From contig CAJOMY010000036.1 of the NCBI GenBank assembly GCA_905235775.1, positions 1-12,752 on the forward strand: a stretch of 12,752 nt of DNA, written 5' to 3'. The first letter of the stretch is position 1, and every line of letters begins with the position of its first letter. The notes below the pieces were generated by a model. It was not told where the DNA came from, did no database searches, and saw only the letters and a program-made list of their open reading frames with translations. The stretch is from an uncultured Bacteroidales bacterium (lineage in GTDB: Bacteria > Bacteroidota > Bacteroidia > Bacteroidales > UBA932). The translations under genes were made by a program, and so were the position numbers. Below, in pieces: positions 1-6,062 of this stretch.

Positions 1-291
1 CTGCGGAAGGGCGTGTACCTCGGCAGCACGGGCCCGACCTACGAGACGCCAGCCGAGGTGCGCTTCTACCGCACCGTGGGCGCCGACCTGCTGGGCATGT
101 CCACCATCCCGGAGGTGATCGTCGCCCGGCACTGCGGCCTGCGCGTCTTCGGCATGTCCGTCGTGACCAACTGCGCCAACACCGACAACGTCGCGGGGAA
201 TGACAACGACGGCGACGACGTCGTCAAGCAGGCCGATGCCGCCGCCATGAAGATGACGGAGCTCTTCTCCTCGATGATCGCCACCCTGTAG
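1..291 (+). CDS. punA: Purine nucleoside phosphorylase, C-terminal part (gene starts before the window)
   Basis: This is the last 96 codons of a purine nucleoside phosphorylase, which splits purine (deoxy)ribonucleosides with phosphate in cytoplasmic purine salvage. The frame is open from base 1, so the start lies outside the window. The family signature is plain: GPTYETPAE, then RFYRTVGADLLGMSTIPEVIVA, with the purine- and ribose-binding Glu and Met of this segment, then VVTN carrying the Asn of the usual 'TN' base-binding motif. The order and spacing fit the trimeric PNP family. MTAP relatives would show a different, Thr-rich 'GPRFST' segment and Asp in place of this Asn. The tail after the Asn is unusually rich in Asn, Asp and Gly (NVAGNDNDGDD). 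It converges on dsbD with 16 bp between the two stop codons. No terminator was seen in that short gap. Confidence 0.93.
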   Translation: MRKGVYLGSTGPTYETPAEVRFYRTVGADLLGMSTIPEVIVARHCGLRVFGMSVVTNCANTDNVAGNDNDGDDVVKQADAAAMKMTELFSSMIATL

Positions 292-307
292 GCCTGCTGC
301 AAACCTC

Positions 308-2185
308 CTACAGAGCGGAATCGAGAAAATCGATAAAACTCTGAATATTAAGGTTATAGGGATAGGGACCGGAAAGGCGCCCGCCGTCGCCGTCGAGGAG
401 GAAGTAGTTCGGCTGGGCATTGACGCCGAAGTCGTGCAGGGCGATCCAGGAATTGACGCGTCCGACATCCTTGAGCGGCTTGCCGCGATCGTTCATCACC
501 CATTTCTCCTCCGGCAGCTTCGTCTTGTCATCCACGTGCAGCGCCACGATCACGAAGTCCTCGCGCAGGCGGCGCAGCACCTCCGGATCCGACCACACGC
601 GCTGCTCCATCTCCCGGCAGTTCACGCAGCCGTAGCCCGTGAAGTCGAGGAACACCGGCTTGCCTGCAGCCCGGGCGGCGGCCAGGCCGTCCTCGAGATT
701 GTCCCAGGCCCGCAGGCCGTGGGCCACGGTGATGTTGCCGCTTCCGTCATTCCCGGCCACGTTGTCATTCCCGGCTTGACCGGGAACCTGCCCGAGCACG
801 AAATCCTGCGTCTGGATGGGCGGCAGATAGCCGGACAGGGCCTTCAGCGGCGCGCCCCACATGCCGGGCAGCAGGTACACCACGAAGGCGAAAACGGCGA
901 TGGCGAGCGTTAGGCGCGGCACACCGAGGTACTCCAGCGGCGTGTCATGCTTGAAGCGGATCTTGCCGAGCAGATAGAGGCCCAGCAGCGTGAACACCGC
1001 AATCCAAATGGCAAGATACACCTCCCGGTCCAGCAGGTGCCAGTGGTACGTCTGGTCGGCGACGCTCAGGAACTTCAGGCCGAGGGCAAGCTCGATGAAT
1101 CCGAGGACGACCTTGACCGAATTCAACCAGCCGCCGCTCTTGGGCAGCTTCTTCAGCAGCGAGGGGAAGAGCGCCAGCACCGTGAACGGCAGGGCGAACG
1201 CCACACTGAAGGCCAGCATCGTGACCATCGGCGTCCAGAACTCCCCTTGCGTGCTCTTGATCAGCACCGTGCCCACGATCGGCCCCGTGCAGCTGAAACT
1301 GACGAGCACGAGGGTGAGCGCCAGGAAGAAGATGCCGCCGAGACCACCCCGGTCGCTGTTCCTGTCCGCACGGTTGGTCCAGCGGGAAGGCAGCGTGATC
1401 TCGAAGGCGCCGAAGAAACTGGCGGCGAAGGCCATGAAGACCAGGAAGAAAATGAGGTTCGGCAGCCAGTGCGTGGACAGCCAGTTGAAGATGTCGGCCG
1501 TGACGCCGTCGCCGCCCACGATCCAGGTGATGCCGATGATGAGACTGATCGGGACCGTGTATAGCAGGACGATGAACAGGCCGTAGAGAAACGCCTTCAT
1601 GCGGCCCTGACGGGCATTCTCGCTGCCCTTCATGAAGAAGGACACGGTCATCGGGACCATCGGGAAGACGCACGGGGTCAGCAGCATCGCGAAACCCCAC
1701 AGGATCGCCTCCAGAATCAGCGCCCATAAACCGCCTGCATTCCCGGCGCCTGCACCGTTCTGCTGCTCCCCTCCGGAAACGTCCTCCTGCGTCGGACCCC
1801 ACCGCTGCGCTTCGCTTGCGGTCCCCCCTCTTACGGTGCCGGGGGTGGCACGGTTTCCGGAGGGGACAGCAGAACTGGCATCTCCGTCGCCGGGAGAAGC
1901 CGTTTTGCCCAGGGGAAGATCCGGAATGCGGCTGCCGGACAGCGATGCGGCCGACTGAGCCTTGAAAAACGCTTCAAAATCCCAATCGACAGGCAGATAG
2001 CAGGCTTCTCCTTCGCAGGGCATGTAGGTCACCGTACCGGTGACGTGGTCGATGCCGGGATCCAGATCGCCGGTCAGGACCAGTTGGTTGGTGCCATCCG
2101 GTGTCTGCTTGACTTCGGATTTCCAGTGGATCTCCGGAGCAAGCTGCAAGAGCATGACCAGCGGAAGAATCAGATGCGACAACAT
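308..2185 (-). CDS. dsbD: Thiol:disulfide interchange protein DsbD (transmembrane electron carrier with C-terminal thioredoxin domain)
   Basis: DsbD carries electrons from cytoplasmic thioredoxin across the inner membrane to periplasmic thiol proteins. The product is 625 aa. Residues 1-16 are a hydrophobic leader. Residues 20-80 resemble a short N-terminal alpha domain, with Cys57 and Cys62 in YMPCEGEACYLP. Residues 80-152 are a Gly/Ser/Pro linker. The membrane core (about 153-445) contains TPCVFPM with Cys172 and SFSCTGP with Cys299, the expected redox pair. The thioredoxin-like domain (about 485-625) has the active site GCVNCREM, Cys520 and Cys523. Both linkers, residues about 104-143 and 467-480, are encoded by palindromic DNA that looks like in-frame repeat insertions. 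The gene lies 25 bp downstream of rny in the same direction and may be cotranscribed with it. The start ATG is the only one that places the hydrophobic leader at the N terminus. Confidence 0.93.
   Translation of the reverse strand: MLSHLILPLVMLLQLAPEIHWKSEVKQTPDGTNQLVLTGDLDPGIDHVTGTVTYMPCEGEACYLPVDWDFEAFFKAQSAASLSGSRIPDLPLGKTASPGDGDASSAVPSGNRATPGTVRGGTASEAQRWGPTQEDVSGGEQQNGAGAGNAGGLWALILEAILWGFAMLLTPCVFPMVPMTVSFFMKGSENARQGRMKAFLYGLFIVLLYTVPISLIIGITWIVGGDGVTADIFNWLSTHWLPNLIFFLVFMAFAASFFGAFEITLPSRWTNRADRNSDRGGLGGIFFLALTLVLVSFSCTGPIVGTVLIKSTQGEFWTPMVTMLAFSVAFALPFTVLALFPSLLKKLPKSGGWLNSVKVVLGFIELALGLKFLSVADQTYHWHLLDREVYLAIWIAVFTLLGLYLLGKIRFKHDTPLEYLGVPRLTLAIAVFAFVVYLLPGMWGAPLKALSGYLPPIQTQDFVLGQVPGQAGNDNVAGNDGSGNITVAHGLRAWDNLEDGLAAARAAGKPVFLDFTGYGCVNCREMEQRVWSDPEVLRRLREDFVIVALHVDDKTKLPEEKWVMNDRGKPLKDVGRVNSWIALHDFGVNAQPNYFLLDGDGGRLSGPYPYNLNIQSFIDFLDSAL
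746..787 (-). repeat. Short palindromic repeat carried in frame inside dsbD (linker before the thioredoxin domain)
   Basis: Two overlapping copies of a GTCATTCCCGGC motif lie head to tail, at 746-757 and 764-775. The second forms a perfect 7-bp stem, TTCCCGG (768-774) with CCGGGAA (780-786), around a 5-nt loop. On the coding strand it gives residues about 467-480 (VPGQAGNDNVAGND), exactly in the low-complexity linker between the last membrane helix and the thioredoxin domain. This type of short dispersed palindrome is known from many bacterial genomes. That it is dispersed in this genome is inference. Confidence 0.6.
1757..1875. repeat. Long inverted repeat inside the dsbD N-terminal linker
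   Basis: The left arm at 1757-1780 and the right arm at 1853-1875 are reverse complements apart from one extra base in the left arm (position about 1766). They enclose about 72 bp, which contain further small palindromes (for example ACCGC...GCGGT around 1801-1822). TCCCGGCG also occurs outside the left arm, at 1741-1748, and its complement lies outside the right arm near 1884-1893. The element is read through in frame as residues about 104-143 of DsbD (AVPSGN...GGTASEAQRWGP...GGEQQNG), between the N-terminal domain and the first membrane helix. No transposase is present, so at most it is a non-autonomous element. Confidence 0.65.
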
Positions 2186-2210
2186 GGCAGGGCGACGAAG
2201 GACAGGGTAG

Positions 2211-3749
2211 CTACTTGGCGATGGCGACGGAACGCGTCTCGCGGATTACGGTGATTTTCACCTGACCCGGATAGGTCATTTCATCCTGGATGCGCTGCGC
2301 AATGTCGGTGGACAGGCGCGCGGCCTGATCGTCGGACACCTCCTCGGCGCCCACGATCACGCGCAGCTCGCGACCGGCCTGGATGGCGTAGGACTTCGTC
2401 ACGCCCGGATAGGACGCAGCCAGGTCCTCCATTCCCTTCAGACGCTTGATATACGACTCGATCACCTCGCGGCGGGCACCCGGACGGGCACCGGAAATGG
2501 CGTCGGCCACGAGCACCAGCGGCGCGTAGATCGAAGTCATCTCCATCTCCTCGTGGTGCGCGCCCACGGCATTGCAGATCTCGGGGCGCTCCTTGTACTG
2601 CTCCGCCAGTTTGGCACCCAGCAGGGCGTGCGGGAGTTCGGGGTCGAGGTCGCTCACCTTGCCGATATCGTGCAGCAGGCCGGCGCGGCGGGCCACCTTG
2701 GGGTTCAGGTTCAGTTCGGAAGCCATGATGGCGCAGATGTTCGCCACCTCACGGGAGTGCTGCAGCAGGTTCTGGCCGTAGGACGAACGGTATTTCATGC
2801 GGCCGATCAGCTTGACCAGCTCCAGGTTCAGTCCGTGGATGCCCATGTCGATGCAGGTGCGCTTGCCCGTCTCCAGGATTTCGTCCTCGAGCTGCTTGCT
2901 TACCTTCGTGACCACTTCCTCGATGCGTGCGGGGTGGATGCGGCCGTCGATCACCAGCTGGTGCAGCGCCAGGCGCGCCACCTCGCGGCGGACCGGGTCG
3001 AACGCGGACAGCAGGATAGCGTCCGGGGTGTCGTCCACGACGATTTCCACGCCCGTGGCGGCTTCCAGGGCCCGGATGTTGCGGCCCTCGCGGCCGATGA
3101 TGCGGCCTTTGACCTCGTCACTCTCGATCGGGAAGGTCGTCACGGCATTCTCGATGGCGGTCTCCGTGGCGGTGCGCTGTATGGTGTTGATGACGATGCG
3201 TTTCGCTTCCCTGGCGGCGTTGAGCCGCGCTTCGTCCATCGTGTCGTTGATGTAGGCCTGCGCTTCGCTGCGCGCCTCTGCCTTCATGTTCTCCACGAGC
3301 ATCTTGCGGGCGTCTTCGGCGGTCATGCCGGCGATGTTTTCCAGCTCTTTGTTGACCTGGGCGGTCACGCGCTCGCACTCTTCCAGTTTGGCGTCCAGCT
3401 TGGTCTTGAGGGCATTTACCTGGCCTTTCTGGGAGTCCAGGTCGTGCTGGCGGCGGTCCAGTTCGCCCTGCTGCTGCCGGATCTGTCCTTCCCGGGACTT
3501 GATATTGTTTTCGCGCTCGTGGAGCTCGTTGTTTTTCTTGTTCACGAAATTCTCGTGTTCGCCTTTGAGCTGGAGGAACTTCTCTTTGGCTTGCAGGATT
3601 TTCTGCTGCTTGATGCTTTCGGCCTCGAGGTTCGCCTTCTCGATGATGGCGTCCGCGCGTCCTTTGGATGCGGAGCGGCTGACGAGTATATAAATTGCAA
3701 GGGCCACTGCGGCTCCGGCAATTGCTGCTAGGATGTAGTACAATAACAT
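2211..3749 (-). CDS. rny: Ribonuclease Y
   Basis: RNase Y is a membrane-anchored endoribonuclease that starts mRNA decay. The 512-aa product has the full family layout. A single N-terminal membrane helix spans residues about 4-23. A long charged coiled coil covers about 30-200, rich in Glu, Lys and Gln. The KH RNA-binding domain has GRIIGREGRNIR at 216-226. The metal-dependent HD domain shows QHS (His331), LLHDIGK with His360-Asp361, AHHEE (His398/399) and Asp416 in VADAISGARPG. The C-terminal domain ends in the usual YPGQVKITVIRE. The length matches the family. The leader is AT-rich, with no clear Shine-Dalgarno and no clear TAnnTTTG box within about 60 bp, so transcription may come through from the zapA operon and 6S-like RNA region. 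dsbD follows 25 bp downstream. Confidence 0.97.
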   Translation of the reverse strand: MLLYYILAAIAGAAVALAIYILVSRSASKGRADAIIEKANLEAESIKQQKILQAKEKFLQLKGEHENFVNKKNNELHERENNIKSREGQIRQQQGELDRRQHDLDSQKGQVNALKTKLDAKLEECERVTAQVNKELENIAGMTAEDARKMLVENMKAEARSEAQAYINDTMDEARLNAAREAKRIVINTIQRTATETAIENAVTTFPIESDEVKGRIIGREGRNIRALEAATGVEIVVDDTPDAILLSAFDPVRREVARLALHQLVIDGRIHPARIEEVVTKVSKQLEDEILETGKRTCIDMGIHGLNLELVKLIGRMKYRSSYGQNLLQHSREVANICAIMASELNLNPKVARRAGLLHDIGKVSDLDPELPHALLGAKLAEQYKERPEICNAVGAHHEEMEMTSIYAPLVLVADAISGARPGARREVIESYIKRLKGMEDLAASYPGVTKSYAIQAGRELRVIVGAEEVSDDQAARLSTDIAQRIQDEMTYPGQVKITVIRETRSVAIAK

Positions 3750-3792
3750 AATATATTAATTAACAGTTTTCTATTTTGTTTCCCCATTTTTC

Positions 3793-3821
3793 GTTCCAGT
3801 TCCAGTTCCAGTTCCAGTTCC
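3793..3821. repeat. 6-bp tandem repeat, GTTCCA x about 4.8
   Basis: The unit GTTCCA is repeated without error four times, followed by a partial fifth copy, just upstream of rny. On the rny-sense strand it reads as (GGAACT)n in the leader or spacer. It directly abuts the long inverted repeat starting at 3821. Confidence 0.9.
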
Positions 3822-3895
3822 CGGACTGTTTGCTCCTTCTCCCTGTCGCTTCGCGACCCTACCCGGGAAAATGGTCGAAGGAGCAAACATTCCGG
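3821..3895. repeat. Inverted repeat, 19-bp arms with one mismatch
   Basis: The arm 3821-3839 (CCGGACTGTTTGCTCCTTC) is the reverse complement of 3877-3895 except at one base. The 37-bp interior holds a smaller perfect stem, GTCGC-TTC-GCGAC (3845-3857), and CCCGGG (3862-3867). No reading frame or promoter explains it. It lies in the zapA-rny spacer between the hexamer repeat and the 12-bp repeat. Confidence 0.8.
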
Positions 3896-3951
3896 TCACT
3901 TCTCCAATCTCTTCTCCGGTCACTTCTCCGGTCTCTTCTCCGGACTTCTTG
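3892..3951. repeat. 12-bp tandem repeat, about five units
   Basis: The units are CCGGTCACTTCT, CCAATCTCTTCT, CCGGTCACTTCT, CCGGTCTCTTCT and the degenerate CCGGACTTCTTG. They follow each other without spacing and begin inside the right arm of the inverted repeat at 3877-3895. Repeat length and lack of spacers exclude CRISPR. It is probably a slippage-made microsatellite in a non-coding spacer. Confidence 0.85.
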
Positions 3952-4008
3952 CAAGCTCCGCCCGGGAAAATGCAAACAGTCAGTATGTAAAGCAGAAAAC
4001 TGTAAAAG

Positions 4009-4023
4009 AAAAAAAGCCGTCAG
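4009..4023 (-). terminator. Terminator-like 3' end of the 6S-like RNA
   Basis: CUGACGGCU is followed by a run of U. Its stem partner is not local: it is the 5' end of the RNA at 4154-4162. The terminating hairpin is therefore the closing stem of the whole RNA. Confidence 0.6.
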
Positions 4024-4163
4024 CCGAACTTTCAGAAAGCCTCTGATTATGTTTTGGGCTCCGCTCTGTCCCGGGCTTCCCGTCATGCGGGCTTGCCTTC
4101 CCCAGCGCGAGGTGACCCGGTTCCGAAGAACTTGTTGTTTTCAGAAGATGGGCCTGACGGCTA
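4009..4163 (-). ncRNA. ssrS: 6S-like regulatory RNA (SsrS-like) between zapA and rny
   Basis: 6S RNA binds the RNA polymerase holoenzyme as a mimic of an open promoter. On the minus strand, directly after the zapA stop, AGCCGUCAG (4162-4154) pairs perfectly with CUGACGGCU (4023-4015) about 130 nt later, and that arm runs into a U-tract (4015-4009). Inside, CUUCUGA (4147-4141) pairs with UCAGAGG (4046-4040). Then comes an A-rich open region holding a small UUCG-tetraloop hairpin on its 5' side (GUUC-UUCG-GAAC). An apical arm follows, with CGCU/AGCG, CUC/GAG and a terminal CCCG-CAUGA-CGGG hairpin (4091-4079). Closing stem, central bubble and apical arm are the 6S layout, and zapA-ssrS synteny is known in gammaproteobacteria. 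No own promoter was seen, so processing from the zapA transcript is likely. The ends are estimates. Confidence 0.7.
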
Positions 4164-4454
4164 TTACTTTTTCATCATCCCCTCCAGATAGGCTTCAACA
4201 TCCCCTTGGAGCGCCTCAACCTCTTCGATGAGGTTGGACATCTTCTTCTGGGCGGAGAGCTTGCCGGCGGCTTCCTGGATCGCCACGAAGACCAGCTTGT
4301 CCTCCGGACTGCTGTCGGGGAACCGGGCGTCGAACTTGGTCATCATGGCCGACACATCCGCCGCGGCGAGACGCATCAGCTGCTCCATCTCGGGGGTGGC
4401 GGCGCTGAGGCGGTACGGTTTACCCGCGACTTTGAGTGTAATGTCCTGAGCCAT
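4164..4454 (-). CDS. zapA: Cell division protein ZapA
   Basis: ZapA binds FtsZ and cross-links protofilaments at the division ring. The 96-aa product fits the family in length and layout. The N-terminal FtsZ-binding domain contains ITLKVAGKPYRLSA and the PEMEQLMRLAA helix start. A long C-terminal helix (about 50-95) of the KLVFVAIQEAAGKLSAQKK...LIEEVEALQ type is predicted to form the antiparallel coiled coil. The start codon is one base after the stop of the upstream coiled-coil gene (4456-4725), so the two are surely cotranscribed and probably translationally coupled. The 6S-like RNA begins immediately after the stop. Confidence 0.88.
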   Translation of the reverse strand: MAQDITLKVAGKPYRLSAATPEMEQLMRLAAADVSAMMTKFDARFPDSSPEDKLVFVAIQEAAGKLSAQKKMSNLIEEVEALQGDVEAYLEGMMKK

Positions 4455-4455
4455 A

Positions 4456-4725
4456 TCAGTTCTCCAGCAGCTTTATGCATTTGTCAATCTCACGGATCAA
4501 GCGCGAGATCCGCTCCTTTGCTTCGGCGGTGTCGCCGACGGTCTGGAACGCACGCATCAGCTCGAGATTGTCTATCTGTTGGTTCAATTCAGTTATCTGC
4601 TCTTTGTACTGCAGGCACTTCTCCTCGCTCGCTGCCAGTCTCCCGGCAAGCAGGTCCGCACGCTGCCTCTCGGCCTCGTACTGCGCAACCAGCCTGGCGA
4701 TATGGGACTTGATATCTTCGAGCAT
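4456..4725 (-). CDS. Small coiled-coil protein in the zapA operon, possibly ZapB-like
   Basis: The 89-aa protein has no signal peptide or membrane helix. Most of its length (about 5-60) is predicted coiled coil with heptad-like Leu/Ile and many Glu, Gln and Arg (for example IARLVAQYEAERQRADLLAGRL and YKEQITELNQQIDNLE). A short C-terminal helix ends in IDKCIKLLEN. The gene is first in the zapA operon, with its own promoter about 20 bp upstream and one base between its stop and the zapA ATG. I do not recognise a named family. In enterobacteria ZapA works with the coiled-coil protein ZapB, and this gene could do the same job here. That is inference from position and shape, not from sequence similarity. 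Confidence 0.85.
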   Translation of the reverse strand: MLEDIKSHIARLVAQYEAERQRADLLAGRLAASEEKCLQYKEQITELNQQIDNLELMRAFQTVGDTAEAKERISRLIREIDKCIKLLEN

Positions 4726-4751
4726 AGCAGAAAATACCTAAAATACAAAAG

Positions 4752-4783
4752 CAAATATAATGATAATCTTGCAAAACATCAAG
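4752..4783 (-). promoter_or_regulatory. Promoter of the coiled-coil/zapA operon
   Basis: On the minus strand TATATTTG (4759-4752) is a perfect match to the Bacteroidetes -7 box TAnnTTTG. A weak -33 element (CTTGA) lies about 20 bp further up. The expected start near 4746 gives a leader of about 20 nt before the ATG at 4725. Confidence 0.65.
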
Positions 4784-4790
4784 CGAACAC

Positions 4791-4829
4791 AAAAAAAGGA
4801 GAACCCGGGGTACGGGGCCTCGGGTTCTC
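4791..4829 (-). terminator. Intrinsic terminator after the OmpA-like gene
   Basis: On the minus strand GAGAACCCG (4829-4821) pairs perfectly with CGGGTTCTC (4807-4799), with further G/C pairing inside. The stem is followed, after one C, by seven T (4797-4791). It sits 33 bp after the stop of the OmpA-like gene and just upstream of the next promoter. Confidence 0.88.
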
Positions 4830-4861
4830 GGGAAGAATAATATTTATCTAAAGAATATTAA

Positions 4862-6016
4862 TTACTTCGCAGGTTTGATGATGACGGTGCGGCTCAGCAC
4901 ATCGCTGTTGAAGAAGATCGGATCCACGCCACCGTTGGCAACGCACTCGAGCTTGCTGGCAGGGACACCGAGGCTGACGAGGTAGTCAAACACGGCCTTG
5001 GCACGCTGCTCGGAGAGAGTCTGGTTGCGCTTGGCGCTGCCCGTCTTCTTGTCGGCGTAGCCGGCGACGACGAACTTGCTGTCAACATTCATGATATCCT
5101 CAGCAAAGAGCTGCAGGCGGGCTTTGTCCTTCTGGTTGAGGACGGCCTTGTTGATGTCGAAGAACACGGCGGTGGAAGCAGGGATCTCCTTGTTGATGTA
5201 CTTCTCGACTTCCTTGACAACCTCCTTCTCGACGACCTTCTCGACGATCTTCGGGTTCTTGGCGGCGTACTCGCGGGCCAGGGCGTCGGCAGCCTCCTTG
5301 GAGAGGTAACCGGCAGCAGCGGCGGCGGCAGCGGCGCGGGCGAACTTGCCATGCTTGCCACCGATGGTCCAGATGGCATTGAGGGTCAGGCGACCGGTAC
5401 CCTCGCCCTTGCGATACTGGGAAGCATCGCCGAAGATGGACGGAGTGATGCCGAAGCGACCTTCGAGAGCGAGCTCGAACGCGTTGGTAATGTTGTAGCC
5501 GAGACCGAGACCGGCGGTAGCGCCGAAACGGGCCTTGAAGGAGTTGTCCTCAACGACCTTGACGGCGACCTGCTCGTTCTGGACATTCGCGAACTTGGTG
5601 TTCTGCTTGGAGAAGTTGACGGTGGGGCCGAGGAAGGCGTACACGTCGAACTTGGCGAGGTCGTCCGCGAAGATGTTGCTGAAGTTGATGATGCCGTCGA
5701 CATTGAGCTCACCGAACAGCTGGTTCTTGTAAGCGCGCGGGTTGGCGGCATCGACGTCGAAAGCGTTGCCGACCTTGGCGTCGAGGGTCTGGAAAGGACC
5801 GCCGATGACGGCACGGACACCCCACACCGGAGTGATGTACTTACCGACCATAATGTTGCCATAGAAGGAAGGAGAGTTGAAACCACCGTTGTAGACGGAG
5901 ATGACACCGCCACCGATGCCGACGAACACATCATTCCCCTTATAGGCAGTCTGGGCGTTTGCGGCGAAAACACCGGCCGCAAGAGCGATAGACAGAGCAA
6001 GAGCTTTGAGTTTCAT
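4862..6016 (-). CDS. OmpA-family outer membrane protein with C-terminal peptidoglycan-binding domain
   Basis: The 384-aa protein starts with a signal peptide (MKLKALALSIALAAGVFAANA, cut before Q22). An N-terminal beta-barrel follows (about 25-220), with repeated aromatic and Gly-rich strands such as VFVGIGGGVISVYNGG and FGATAGLGLGYNITNAFELALEGRFG. Next comes an Ala-rich stretch (AAAAAAAAGYL) and a charged Val/Glu/Lys linker (VEKVVEKEVVKEVEK). The C-terminal OmpA-like domain (about 280-384) has the signature NQTLSEQRAKAVFDYLVSLGV, which binds the cell wall. It anchors the outer membrane to peptidoglycan and is probably abundant. The codon use is narrow, as in highly expressed genes. It lies 46 bp downstream of the lipoprotein gene in the same transcript and is followed by a strong terminator. 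Confidence 0.92.
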   Translation of the reverse strand: MKLKALALSIALAAGVFAANAQTAYKGNDVFVGIGGGVISVYNGGFNSPSFYGNIMVGKYITPVWGVRAVIGGPFQTLDAKVGNAFDVDAANPRAYKNQLFGELNVDGIINFSNIFADDLAKFDVYAFLGPTVNFSKQNTKFANVQNEQVAVKVVEDNSFKARFGATAGLGLGYNITNAFELALEGRFGITPSIFGDASQYRKGEGTGRLTLNAIWTIGGKHGKFARAAAAAAAAGYLSKEAADALAREYAAKNPKIVEKVVEKEVVKEVEKYINKEIPASTAVFFDINKAVLNQKDKARLQLFAEDIMNVDSKFVVAGYADKKTGSAKRNQTLSEQRAKAVFDYLVSLGVPASKLECVANGGVDPIFFNSDVLSRTVIIKPAK

Positions 6017-6062
6017 ATCGTTATTCTTTTAATTTCGTTAAACTACAGTAGGGGCGTGTCGA

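Noticed and set aside
2553..3731. A 392-codon open frame on the plus strand
   Set aside because: It lies wholly opposite rny, has a Val/Leu/Asp/Gly/His composition typical of an antisense reading of a GC-rich gene, and has no recognisable domain.
3892..3951. Possible CRISPR array
   Set aside because: The units are 12 bp, directly adjacent, with no spacers and no cas genes.
3776..4231. Open frames on both strands across the zapA-rny spacer (for example 3859-4086 minus, rich in Arg/Asp/Ser)
   Set aside because: They are translations of tandem repeats and of the 6S-like RNA. The repeat of four residues simply reflects the 12-bp unit.
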